A stretch of DNA of 64,000 nt, taken from positions 19,858,001 to 19,922,000 of the forward strand of contig NC_053185.1 of the NCBI RefSeq assembly GCF_905163445.1, in the 5' to 3' direction. Below the pieces are notes generated by a model that saw only the letters and a list, made by a program, of their open reading frames with translations, was not told the origin of the DNA and ran no database searches. Positions 1 through 12,800 of this stretch are shown piece after piece. The position numbers and the translations under genes are program-made. The stretch comes from Pararge aegeria. Its lineage: Eukaryota; Arthropoda; Insecta; Lepidoptera; Nymphalidae. Position 1 is the stretch's first letter, and each line of letters opens with the position of its first letter.

Positions 1-1924
1 TTATCGCTATTATGCTTACGTTATTATGCATGCTGCTTAATGTATGTTTTTATTTTGTTTTAATTCTGGAATTTAAAATAGGTACACGTATTTGAAACGT
101 TCCATCTCTACGATACGGAATTCAGGATACAGATATATCTAATATTAGCCACAATTAACGTTTAGTAACCAGGACTAATCCTAAAAATATATATTCGTGG
201 TAGTCGTACAGCAAACCGAATTGTGAATCGCTTCGATGCGACATTTACACCCTTTCGCGTCTCAAAACTACCTTCGTATTAATAATCTTTACGCTACTTT
301 AAACTTTAATCCCTTTCCATAATAGCGTTAATCGTATACACAATTTAGGCACATAGAGTAGTAGTCAGAGCCTTCTGCCCACCGTGCATCTATTGCACTG
401 AGGTAGATAAGTCGGTATTTATATGCCAGGGATACAAACAATGAATAACGAACTGTGAAGTAAAGGCAAACTTTATAGTAGAGTTGATTTTAAGCGTTCT
501 GATATAGAAAGGTGTGAAACCTTTGTATTTCAGATATTCATTAACGTACACACATTCCAGGAAGAATTACCATAAAGTTATTAGCTACAATTTTTTAATA
601 AGCTGAAGTATGATCTTTATGTTCATAAACTTTATCGGTCTTTTCTTTTAATACTTAGCCTAATAATACTAATACCTACCTAGCTTAATTAGCTTAATTC
701 AAATCTAGAGTTGTCTATGAAATCTATAAGAAAATATCCGTGAAAGCACGAATAACGAGGGTTTCGGCTATCTGTACCCAAGGTAGAACATTGATAAGTT
801 CTCGTTACTTAATTATACTGCGCTAGATACGTTACCGCCCCTTAGGGTAGGTTCATAGGTATAATTACACTATGCCTCAGAGGATTTCATAAAGCGGTCA
901 GTAGATGATTGGTCTGGGAAAAAGTCTCGCTAGAGAATATTATGTTTTTTGGGGAAGAATAACCAAATAGACGTGGTGAACCATAAAGTACCAAGCCTGA
1001 CAGACGATATCCTGCGCTGAAAATCATAAAAAATCTTTAATCTAAATAATCCAGGGACCCACTCAAACGCATAAAAAAACATCAAACTTAACTAACCAGC
1101 CGTTTTGAATTTGCCCAATGTGATACATAAGTAGTGAAAAATAATATAGGTATTATACGGATAATATAAAACTATAAGAACTGAACGCCTTAATATTAAA
1201 AAAAATTGAGTCCGAAGCCATGAAGTAAAAATAAAAAAAATAAGAAATATCAACTGCCAATGTCAAACTAGCTTATGTCAATTGGATGTTGTCATTTGTG
1301 TCATCGACTTGCACCAAGGTATGCATCGTCCGGTGACTAATTTCAACGTTTTTATTGTAAATATTTGAGCTAAGAGTACAAGTGAAAGTTATATGAGTTC
1401 GTATTAGGCTTGTACGCGTTTGTGTTGCTAATAATGTGATAATTATCGCTAAGAAGTGTCCACATCACTTCATACTACGAATCGGATCGGATGGAACTCG
1501 TTGCTATATGTTCGTATTTTTTTATTATATTCCACTAGTTCTAAATGTCTTTCGTATTACTATAATTGCTTGTGTTATATTAATTTTAATCTAGTGCCTA
1601 AAATAAGAAACATCTCAACAGAAGTTGAAGTATTTACAACGCCTACGATTCTCGTTTACGAACCTGTTTTAAGAAGCTATCAGGGACTACTATGTTTATC
1701 AAAACAAATGAAATCTGTGCACGATGATAATAAAATCAAAGGTGTATATATGAATAGGCACTTACTTACAGGTAGGTAGAAGTGAATATAATAAATAGTC
1801 TGTTTTTCCTCACAAATGCCCCATAATAATAAATGTCAAGAGACTTTCCTCTATATGTCAGTAAAGCATGCTCTTAGCTGGAATTGATTTGGTTGCATGG
1901 AGATGTGCCTGTTTATTAGTTTAC

Positions 1925-2250
1925 CTGGGCATACACTTAAAAAATGTTTAAAAACACATCTAATACAGCGAGGTTACTATTCATTTGACGAATTTCTTAA
2001 TGACACGGTAGGTTGAAAGCAGCCAGCTTCGCTCTCATCTCCCGCAAGATAGAAATATTATTGTTAATGTTTTGGAAAAGAGCAACTAATAAGTTTCTGG
2101 CCGGCGCTTCTCGTTGGAATCTGCCTTCTGAACCAGTGGTAGAATCACTACTAACATACATACTTGATGTTTCAAAAGTGTTCTTATAAAGTAGGCCTAC
2201 TTGAAAATAATGAATTTTGAATTTTTGAATTTGAATTTACTTGTTAGCTT
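1925..2250 (+). mobile_element. 3' end of a decayed non-LTR retrotransposon (Jockey/CR1-like)
   Basis: A short frame reads KTHLIQRGYYSFDEFLNDTVG in pieces and then stops; this is the usual C-terminal tail of lepidopteran non-LTR reverse transcriptases. It is followed by a 3' untranslated segment running through 'ggtagaatcactac' and ending in a TTTGAATTTTGAATTTG-like tail. The same tail recurs at 28960-29275 and 41490-41550. The element is strongly 5'-truncated. Confidence 0.6.
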
Positions 2251-2449
2251 TGCTACTGAATGTAATACTGTTATAAAGAAATTTGGTATTGAGATTGTAT
2301 ATACTTCCATTACGGCTGCAAGCATGCCACAAGATAATTATTTATACCTGGTACTCCTATTTTCCATAGCCATAGATGAGATAAAGGGTAGACATAATTT
2401 TCTAGCTCTACTAGACCCTTAAAGTTTCCTCAAGACGAAAACCCACCTA

Positions 2450-2640
2450 GACATAAAAATAGCTTAACAATTATTCATTGTAAAGTCAAGATCTCCTGAA
2501 AATGCTTTGGTTTCAGAGCAGAATGTGCATAGAGGGTATATTGCCGAAGATCTGTTTGGCGTGGAGTATAAGGGTTGAAGAAATTATAAATACAGATTCT
2601 CCTAATCCAATTTAAGCTTAATTTTCATAATATTTTCTAT
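2450..2640. repeat. Short interspersed repeat (family with TCCTCAGGAGATG core, inverted copy)
   Basis: Contains the complement of a core also seen at 10738-10915 and 23190-23420, with shorter pieces near 3085-3135, 46862-46925 and 61010-61048. Shared landmarks are 'ccacaccaaacagatcttcg'-like text, a 'tcctgaaaatgctt' or 'cctcaggagatg' block, and a segment reading 'aagcttaattttcat'. No coding content or terminal repeats were seen, so the class is unknown. Confidence 0.5.
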
Positions 2641-2805
2641 GGGTTATTTTCTTGAATAAAGGTTTTTTTGACCTTTGACTATGACCACTAGTGCAAAACT
2701 AGTCTACTAGTGCAAAGAGTCGCAGGTTCAAATCCAGTCGGTTCCGTAAATATTTATATGCATTTTAAATTTATAAAATAGTAAATGTATGTATGTTTCC
2801 TTTAG

Positions 2806-5800
2806 ATGGCTACGATGATGCTGGTGCGGTTGAACATGCGCCTGGCGCTGGCGGCGCTGTGCGGCGGCGTGCTGCTCGTCACGCTGTACTGGGGCCGCTG
2901 CGGTGACTTGACGCGCAGGCCTAGTGAGTATACCTTTGGGAGTGATAGGTTGAATTAACACGCACAGAGACTTTCCAATCAGAAGTATAAGAATTATTAA
3001 CAGCAAAGAGTACGTGTGACACAGCAAAATTTAGGACAACACTATAATAATAACTAAAAAGACACACAGATAAGATACAGATACAGATTCTCCTGATGTT
3101 TTCGGAGTATAGCAAATTAAGCTTAATTTCCATAAATTGAATTGAAACAAAGACGGTGCGTATTAAAAGTCTAATGGTATATATACTTTTATAAGGCAAG
3201 ACACGTATAAGCAAGTGAGTTATACCGATTCTGCGAAGAAGACACATCGGAGCAGTGGCGTGCACTTCATACTTTCGTAAAAGCACTGCCTACCCTATTT
3301 TTTTATATAACTCTTACCGCATGAGGATTTTTCCATTTTATGCCATCTTCCTGTGTTATGCATACCCTGGTCATAAACTATATGCCCGCCACTGTTTCGG
3401 AGCATTCAATTTTTGCTTGTGAATTTTTTAACGACCAATGAAATGAAGCCCAAGTAGATGACCAGCCAATTGCCGCACCTCCCATATAAAAAATTAACGA
3501 CGCGTATGTGCATCCTTACTTTATTATTCCCATTAGAATTATAAATGCGAAAGTGTGTTCGTTTGTTTGTTTAGCATTCCTTAACGCCCTAAATAAGCAA
3601 CAAATCGACTTTCTTTTATATAGTGTTTGTATATTCAGTAAGTTCGGTGCTGTCGAACGCGCTGTCGGAGCGCGCCGGTGACGAGATCGAGTGCTGGATC
3701 AACGGGGAGTACTCCGTGGCGTGCCTGCGGGACAGGGACCAGGTGTACGTGCCCTTCTCGTTCATACACAAGTATTTTGAGGTATATACTAATTGTTTAT
3801 TCGCTAATTTCACAGTTATATAAAACGTAAGCTTACAGAAAAATCCTATTATAATGTTAAGGATTACTTGAACGATAAAAAAGCTTGGCTGTGAATTGCT
3901 CTAGCTTCAAAGCTTAATATAAATTCACTGTGGGATGGTGATAACAAAAAATCCCGGCTAAGTTTATTATGGGCTCTTCATAGACCAGGGCGCGTTTGGA
4001 ACCTTGTAGCTTTAGGTTAAAGTTGGCGAACGAAATTGTCACAATCCCCTTACAATTATGTAAACATATAATATGTAAGAACGCATCATAAGTGCCAGTG
4101 CTAGGCCTACATGAATAAAGAAATTTTGAATTTTGACATCAGTCTGTCCGTTGGAAGAATGTGTTCTGATGTCTGTGTGTTAGTCATATAAAAAAAACGG
4201 ACCGACTGCAAGTCGGATTCTCGTACGAAGAGCTCCGTACCATTATCTATAAAAACGAGAAAGGTAACTGTTTAATAGGGGCCTACCTAAATATTTATTT
4301 TATTCTGTGTTAATGAAGAAGTTCAAGAGATACAGCCGGACAGACAGACCAACAGACAGACGGACAGCGGCGTCTTAGTATATTACTGGTCCTGTTTTAC
4401 CCTTTGGTTACCTAACGGAACCCTAAAATGAAAAGATTTTTTAAAAAAATATAGAGGTACTTTGGGGACGAGGTAATTTACTTACCTCGTCCCCAAAGTA
4501 AGCGAAGCTTGTGTCATGGATACTAAGATGACTGATGAATATTTTTATAAATAATATACATAAATACGCCAAATTGTATATTGTTTTGTTATCCTTTTTT
4601 TATGTACTTTTAGTGGTGTGCAATAAAATTATATTCATTAACTAATTCATAAATTTATAATAATAATAAATATTAAGTTTCTAATGTTGTTAAAACATGA
4701 TTTTAAAACTATTACGTTTTATAATTGATATTAACTATATATTTCCCCAGCTTCAATTTTTCAATCTATCACATCTTCCAGTTTTAATGATGTTAGCCCT
4801 CATGTAACTCTCTTTTACAAACCAGGCCGCCTTCCCCTGGGATCCAATAATTTTAAACTTTATGAGAATAATAGGCCATTGATACTATGCTTATAAATGA
4901 TTTAGTTACCAACTGTAATAATGAAGCGGTGAAATCTCAGTTTATAGAACTTTTCGGAGTTACGTGCGTTTTAAGTAATTTCAATATAATTGGCTTAATT
5001 TTAACAGCATAGGGTAACATCGTTAGGAAACTGCCTATGAGATGTTTTCAAAGACGAAGGCTACCAATCCGATAAATAGGCGCCGCCCGCCCTGTAGGCG
5101 GGTTCACAATGACTTTATAACGATCAACAGCGATGAAGTATTTTTCATATCTCATGTTCGGAAAACTGTTATCTTAACTGCGGGTGGAAATACAGCGTTT
5201 ATTGCTCTTTGCATACTTTGTAAAGACCAATAAATGCTGTGCATAATAAATCAATGGTCTATACTATCTCTGGTCGGAATTAAAGTGGTGTTTTTCGTTT
5301 CGCTTAACAATCGACTATTCTGTTATCAATATTTACCCTTGGTCTTATAGCACACTATCTGATGTTAGCGACTTTGTCCGCGTTTGTTCAGGGTTCCGTA
5401 CACGAACGGCGCCAACTGGCCTCTATAACTAAGCCTGCCTGTCAACAGGCTATGTCTAATTGGCCGAAAAGAAATAATGTATTTCTATTGCCGCTATAAC
5501 ATCAAACATAAAAATAAAACATTTCTGAATATACTATTTATTTATATCTTTACTTTGTGCACCATCCACTGTCCGTTTTAATAATAGCTTCTTACGTTTA
5601 GGTTCCCTGTAAAAGATCACTTTAAGTGATAAGACCGCCTTTGCTCCTTAAAACTATGTAGTACTTTTGCTTTGTTTTTCTCAATATTGTTACTTTGTGA
5701 TTTGCAACAATAAATTTATTCTTTCTATAAATTTTGGATTCGATCTTAATAATGTTAAAAAACTATGAAGTGTTTCATATTTCATCTTGGAACCCAAGCT

Positions 5801-8800
5801 CCTTTTTTTTTAATTACGCGAAAACCGTTTCCTTATTGAAGTTAAAAGTGCCCCCCTCTATCTTCAGAATGCAAGCTATCTCTATTCTCTAAATCGGTGC
5901 TTCAGTTAAAATCTAACATAACATTTTGTAATCCAATCTTTGCACGTTATCAAAATGACCTTACAGCCGTGCCAACAAATATTTGCTTTAAATCTAATCA
6001 CGGTTGTTAATCGAGCCTTGACCCACAAGTTTTAACTTACTTTTCATTAACTTTATCCAATTAATCGCATATCGGTCCTGGAGTTATTAGCATACTTTAA
6101 GGAAAAATAGTATTGAGACCTTTTTTTGGTCTATTGGTATCACTGTCCTTTTTTATAGTGTATGAGTTTTATTATTATGTGGACCAATGGACGCCCACTG
6201 TTGGACGCTTTATACCGGTGATAGGTCTTTATGGAGTTCCAAATTGCACGGTCTTGTGCCCCCGCGTCCAACGGTTCCTAGATGGTGTACAAATGCTGCG
6301 TTATCCATGCAGGGTTGCCATTCCAGCATCTTGAGACCCCAAAGTCTTATCGGTTCTTCGAGCTATGTGCTACTTCAGCTACGATCCAATGAACCAAATT
6401 TGCACACTATTAATTTAGTAGAATGTTATGCTTTCTAAAGACTAAAATAGCTATATTGTTTACCAACATCTTTATATTGTACAAACATTCTTGCAAATAA
6501 ATGATTATTATATTTTTATTATTACGCCGGTAACCCTGGTTCTTATACGGATCCCCTCATTCTTTATTTGATCACGTAGATACTCCGAGTATAAATTTAA
6601 CTCTTCTAAGCTTATTTCTTTTACGGATCTCCTTATTTCTGGATTCCTACCCCGGCCCTTGATCGGGTGTTCTTAACTTATTACAATCTTGTCGGCAGAT
6701 ATACGGCAAAATAACTTCCGTCGATGGCGTGGAAAAGTTCGAGTGGTCGCATAGTTACAGTAAAGTGTACCACCCTAAGAAGAAATACGATCCGCGTGGC
6801 ACATTCGCGACCTTCGAGAATTACAACGTCGAAGTTCGCGACCGAGTAAAATGCATAAGCGGTATCGAAGGAGTACCAGTTTCCACGCAATGGGAACCCA
6901 AAGGATTCTTCTACCCCACCCAAATTGCTCAATTTGGCTTGGCTCATTACAGCAAGAATATTACTGAACCAGAACCGAGGGTCAAGATAATCGATGACGG
7001 TGAGAAATATCGTGAAAATTGGATCGTCAGTAAAGACGCTGTCACGACGAGGGAATTCGATTCGGAACTTAAAGCTAATGTTTTGAGGTTTTCAACGACA
7101 GACCACGTATCCAGCCAAGTATGGTTGAAAGTGAATATAAGCCAGGATTTCGTTTTGAGTATGGATCTGATGTTAAAACCGAACTCGAGTATGACGGTGG
7201 TTTTGCAGAACAAGGAAAAGAAGGAAACGGTGTACCTGCATTATGTGACGAGCACGCAGCTGATATATGCGCAGGTAAGTTAAATGTACTTGAACGTTCA
7301 TCATCATCATGTCAATAGACGTCTACTGCTGGGATATATACGAGTTTATAGGCTTTTGTTTGGAGTTCTAAAATGCACGGTCCTAGGCTGCTTGTTTGCA
7401 GCGGCTCCCAATGACTCGTTGATGTCGTCTGTCCACCTCGTCGGGGATATAAAAACACTGTTTACGTTCATCGGTTGTCCGAGCTATATGCCCGCCCTTT
7501 GCCACTTTATCTTCCTGTCTCCCTGGTTCTTTAACGGATCTCATTCCTGGTTTGATTACGTGCAGTGGCGTGCACTGGGTTTCTTAGCAGGGTATGCATG
7601 CAGTGGAATGATTGCAACAAATGCCATAAATCCTCCTCCTATTCGAGTTATACGTAAAATTTAGGGTAGGCAGTGCTTTTGTGCATATACGAAGAGCACG
7701 CCACTGATTACGTGTAGGTAGGTACTTCGAGCATCGCTCTCATTAGAGCATTTCGTGTAACTATTATGGTTAAACTTTTCTTGATAGACTCTTCTAAGGC
7801 ACAAGGTCAATTTGAAATGTAATCTTCGAGAAACTATTTTCATTTCGTCGGAGAAGGCTTTTTGGATGCAATATAATTCTGAAACGCACGCTAATGATAT
7901 TAAACATCGTTTGTTGAATACCATTCGTCGTTACCCCAGGATTCTGGGTATAAACAGGATATTGACCTCGGATCACGTTGAAATTTATCAGTCGATGTTA
8001 CATTGTTTTAGAAAATTCCGCATCCATAATACGCGACCAAAGGAAATGGTGTACTTTTTAAAAAATACGCCCAATGTGTTTTCTTATCATCATGCATTTT
8101 GAAAGCTTTTGAATGTTGTTGACAGTATTGGTTTCAAGGAAAAAGTGTTGCCAGTTGTCTATTTTTGAATTATTTTTATGTCATCTATTTTATTTCCAGG
8201 AAGACCACATATACTATGGGATCGGCGTTGACCAGAAGTGGCGTCGGCTAACGCGAGACCTTATCATTGACATGCAAAAAGGGTGGGCGCTACAGGACCG
8301 GCCCAAACGGAAATCACCCCGGAATAAATTTAAGGTATGTATGGTCTGTCTCTCTTAACCACAAGTGGTGACGAACAATCGACTTATTTGAAACTGACAT
8401 AAATTAGTGATTTCCGCATATTTGGCGTATTGGCAAACCCACTCTGGAAAGGATTGTCGATGCTCATACCGCACTCACCGCAGTTGCAACAAACCACCGC
8501 AACATAAAACTTGTTACCTCTAAAGTCAAAAAACCCATAGATTGCAAAATGTGTGCAAGTTAGTGAGATGATGGCTTTCACTACATTCGTAAACTTAAAA
8601 CTAGAGCTACGAGAATTGAAAACATGTTTTCCTTAGTTATGCTGAGATAAAATAAAAAATATTACTTTTATTCATTATGTAGACATCTCTGACTATCTAT
8701 TTTAGCTGTTGCCCGCGTAATTCCAGTAAGAGTTGTTTTATATTATTTGTTTAAAAAGTTCTGTTACTGTGTAAGTAAATATCATTATTTGCTTGAATGT

Positions 8801-9789
8801 CGTTTTTTTGCTCTTAATATTATTATGTGTGTCCTTTTACATTCAACTATTTAAATGGCTAGTAAACATTTTTGAAATTAAATAAATATTAATAAAATTT
8901 ATTAGTTTCATATAATTAACATAAAAACATAATATTTAAACAAAAAAAAATAGTTGTTATATTAGATATATTATTATATGAGAAAAACAAAAATAAAAGA
9001 ACTATAAATCCATGTGAAGTAAATAAGTAAGTATATAATAGAATCATAGTATGTCAGCCATATTCCAAACCTTAAAAGATGTCTTATGAATAAATTTTCA
9101 TCCTACCAATATAATTTTATAAATGTGAAAGTGTGAATGTTTGTAACTCTATCATGCAAAAAGCTGAACGGATTTGGATGAAATTTTGCATGCATGTAGC
9201 CATGGAACATGGAAAAGAACAAAGGCTACGTTTTATCCCCAATTCCTAAAGAAGTTCCCGAGGGTAAATTTAAAATTGTATACGATCTAAGTCGCGGGCA
9301 GTCAGCTTATAAATTTGGTATGCATGTCACCTATGCTATGAAAAGGGCATGCACTTTCTGTACCGATCTCTCAAATAGTTCCCGCGGTAAAATTCAAAAT
9401 TGTTAACGAGCGAAGCTTGAGACCCAATTATGAAGACCACGCAGACGAAGTACAGGGAAGAAGCTAGTATTTAAATATATTTTTATTTTATATAATACTA
9501 GCGCACCCAGCCCGCTTCGCCGGGCTAGATTTTGCTTTATTTTATTTAAACAATAAACTTACATCATTCAATTTTTAATTAAAGTCCCATAACATATTAA
9601 ATCATTTATTTCTCTCCGTATTCATTCTCTTCTCGAGCGGGTGAAGATCATTATTTACACCCATGTGCTCCGATCGTCACCAAACTTTACAGGATTACTC
9701 GCCAGGTCATTTCGGAGATTCCCTGAAAGTTTCATTGAAATCAGTCTAGCCGTTTCGGAGCCTATACGGAACATACCCACACACTTTCC

Positions 9790-9848
<59 letters not shown>

Positions 9849-12800
9849 ATAGTATACTAGCTGTTGCCCGCAACTTCGTCCGCTTTTGTTTTTCGAAAGA
9901 CATGTGCCTCATAAATGTAGCAGCACTTTATGTATTTAGGATAGCTAAGCCTGGTGTAAAATCGTCAAACACTTTCGTCCCCTCTCCCGACAGAACTGAG
10001 CTTAATTTCGGGATAAAAAGCATCCTACATTACTTCTAATACCTTCAGGAACATATGTACAAAGTTTCGTGATGATCGGTTTTGTTTTTTTTGCATGAAA
10101 GCGTAACAAACAAACTTACATTACTATTTATAATATTGGTAGGGATATATTTATTATTATTATTTATTATTTATTATTTAACTCTTTATTTGTACACCAC
10201 AATGAAGTTAGTAAAAAAAAAAAAAACAATAGAAATACAAAGACAAAAGTAGAATACAAAAGGCCTTATCGCTTAGTAGCGATCTCTGCCGGGCAACCTT
10301 TGGATTAGGACAAGATGAGAGAGAGCGGATAGGTGGTGTAAAATTATTATAAACGTACATTCAAATAGCTAAATGCAAATACATAAACAAAATTGCACAA
10401 ATAAGAAAAATATAGTATCGTCAGTGGACGTCAAGAGGTTGATATGATGATGATGATGCTGAAATCCAGTCGCGATGATGTGTCGCGCAGATATCGAGCC
10501 TCATCCTGAGCGGCGCGGGCGGCGTGCGCGACGTGCGCGTGGCGTCGTCGGCGCACCCGGCGCACTTCTTCGCGGCGGCGCGCTGGCTGGTGCGCGCGCA
10601 GCGGGCGCGCGGCGGCTGGCCCGTGCCCGCGCGCCGCCGCCTGGCGCCCGCCGCGCCCGACCTGCGCCCCGGCTGGTGAGCGCGTCTGATATTGGATAGC
10701 TATCATGCTAGCCCATATTGTGAAAATTAAGCTTCATTTGCTATACTAATTTCTTCAATCCTTATACTCCACACCAAACAGATCTTCGGCAATGTACCCT
10801 CTACGCACTTTTCGCTCCGGAATTGGAGCATCCTCAGGAGATGTTGACATTGTTACTTAACAATTAATCATTGTAAAGTCAACATGGAGTATAGCAAATT
10901 TTGCTTAATTTTCAAAATAGGGCTGTCTGTGTGTGTGTCTATCTGTGTCGTCGTCTTTACCGAACGGATGAAACGATTTTGATTTGTTTTTTTTGTTACA
11001 AAGGTGAATTAGTCGGGAGTGTTCTTAGCTATGTTTGATGATCGGTCGGCATGCATATTTTTACACAGCTCCCCCAATATGGGTGTCGAGTGAAAGTATC
11101 TGACTAGTACAATAATTTTAACTTTTAAACTAATTTAACTTTTAAATTGTAAGAAGAATTGAATGAAGAATATCAAATAACGAAATGAAAACTAAAAACT
11201 TATTTTTTTTTATGATTGTGTTGCTATTGTTTAGTCGCGAGGTTTCGCCGACGACGAAGATAAGGGGGCTGGCTGAAAACCAGTGCTGCGTTTTTTAGTA
11301 TTCAGCTATACTGAGCCAGCTCCTCTGCCACACATTTATATTTAAAGCAAATTTATGATACAAATGTAACATTTTACACAAATATGTGATAATAAAGAGG
11401 ATCTATCTATCTTTCTTTCCTTACATTTGAATACCTAATGTTAGCTTGAGGTGGGTCTAATGTTAGCTCGCGCCCCGTCAGGCACTCGGCCATGAGCCAA
11501 GGCCACGCCATCTCGGTGCTGTCGCGCGCCTTCTACCGCAGCGGCGACGCGGGCTACCTGCGCGCCGCGCAACGCGCGTTGTACCTGCTGGACGTGCCCA
11601 GCCACGCGGGGGGCGTCAAGGCCATGTGGATGGACAAGTATCTGTGGTGAGTGGCACGAGCTACCCGGTGACGTGAGTCCCCCGATACATTCAAACTTTT
11701 ATCTAACGAAAAGGCCTATCATATGTCAAGGGATGGCGAGGACGCACAAAGGGCATGGCCGAAAATTTTATGGAAATCTGCCCCAGAATGCCTAAAGAAA
11801 ACAAATATTTTATTAAATAATATTTTTGCTCACCTTTTGCCATGTTGATATATTTTAGTGGTTAAAACCTTAGACCAATTCATTCTAGGATTTTAAGTTT
11901 ATCTATCCTGCCTCATAGTTATTTATTGTAAAATAAAAGGTTTTATCATCATGCTTATAAAAATGTCTTATATACGAATATTTAGAGCATGCATAGAGCA
12001 TATTTAAGTAGAGCACATTTAGAGAGCATATTTATGTACATGGCTTTACGCTTTACTATGAGATTGAGAATATTGAACACTAAAGACATTGCTTTATGCC
12101 TTACAGTCAAAGACATGATTATTAAATACTGAACGGTGTACGGTGATATACCTATGCTTTCTATGGGAAAGAATAAAGAAATATGACGTCTGACGTTTAT
12201 TCAGCAAAATCTACGTGATTTGTACATCAAAAATTGCTTGAATTTGAAATAAGTCGCGGGGGGTACACTATACTGAAATATTCAAATTCCTTGGTTAAGC
12301 CCGGGGGTAGCTGGGTTGAAAATACCCGCCGGGCAAAAATGTCCCAGGTCGGGCAAAAGCTACTCAATTATTATCACTTACTCGTAATAATAGTCGCTAA
12401 AGCCCACTAACCCGCATTGGAGCGTGGTGGGTCTGTGATTTAAACCAGTTTTTCCTATGAGACGCCTGTGACCAGCAGTGGGAAGTTAGAAGCTGCGGAT
12501 GTTATTCGCATTTCTGAGCGATTGAAGGCTGGCGCTAGCAATAGAACAGTTGCTTATGATTATGCATTTCAATAAAACAAAATATCTTTCAATTTCCAGG
12601 TATGAAGAATACCCAACTAAGCCGCCCCTATTCGTTCTAAACGGCTTCATATACACGCTCCTAGGCCTCTACGACTTGCACGTGATCGAAGGTGAGAACT
12701 CCATATCTCTAGCCAAGAAGATGTTCGACGACGGCATGGTGTCTCTGAAAGCCTTGCTCCCTCTATTCGATACAGGAAGCGGAAGCTTCTATGACTTGAG

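Larger units (their letters stand above)
1..2805. other. Upstream region of GLCE, no supported coding exon
   Basis: This AT-rich stretch precedes the first coding exon of the C5-epimerase gene. The ATG at 2806 follows directly on a pyrimidine-rich acceptor-like tract ending in AG. At least one non-coding 5' exon therefore probably lies upstream, and I could not locate it. A 107-codon frame at 1456-1779 needs a GTG start and has no recognisable domain. The right part holds decayed LINE 3' sequence (about 1925-2250) and a short interspersed repeat (about 2450-2640), listed separately. Confidence 0.5.

Noticed and set aside
1456..1779. A 107-codon frame upstream of GLCE
   Set aside because: Needs a non-ATG start and shows no domain, signal or splice-phase link to GLCE. 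Composition is like the surrounding AT-rich DNA.
5042..5233. A 63-codon frame in GLCE intron 2
   Set aside because: Short, in an intron, with no homology I recognise and no splice context.
10431..10706. A minus-strand Arg/Ala-rich frame opposite GLCE exon 5
   Set aside because: It is the antisense shadow of a GC-rich exon, where stop codons are rare by composition.
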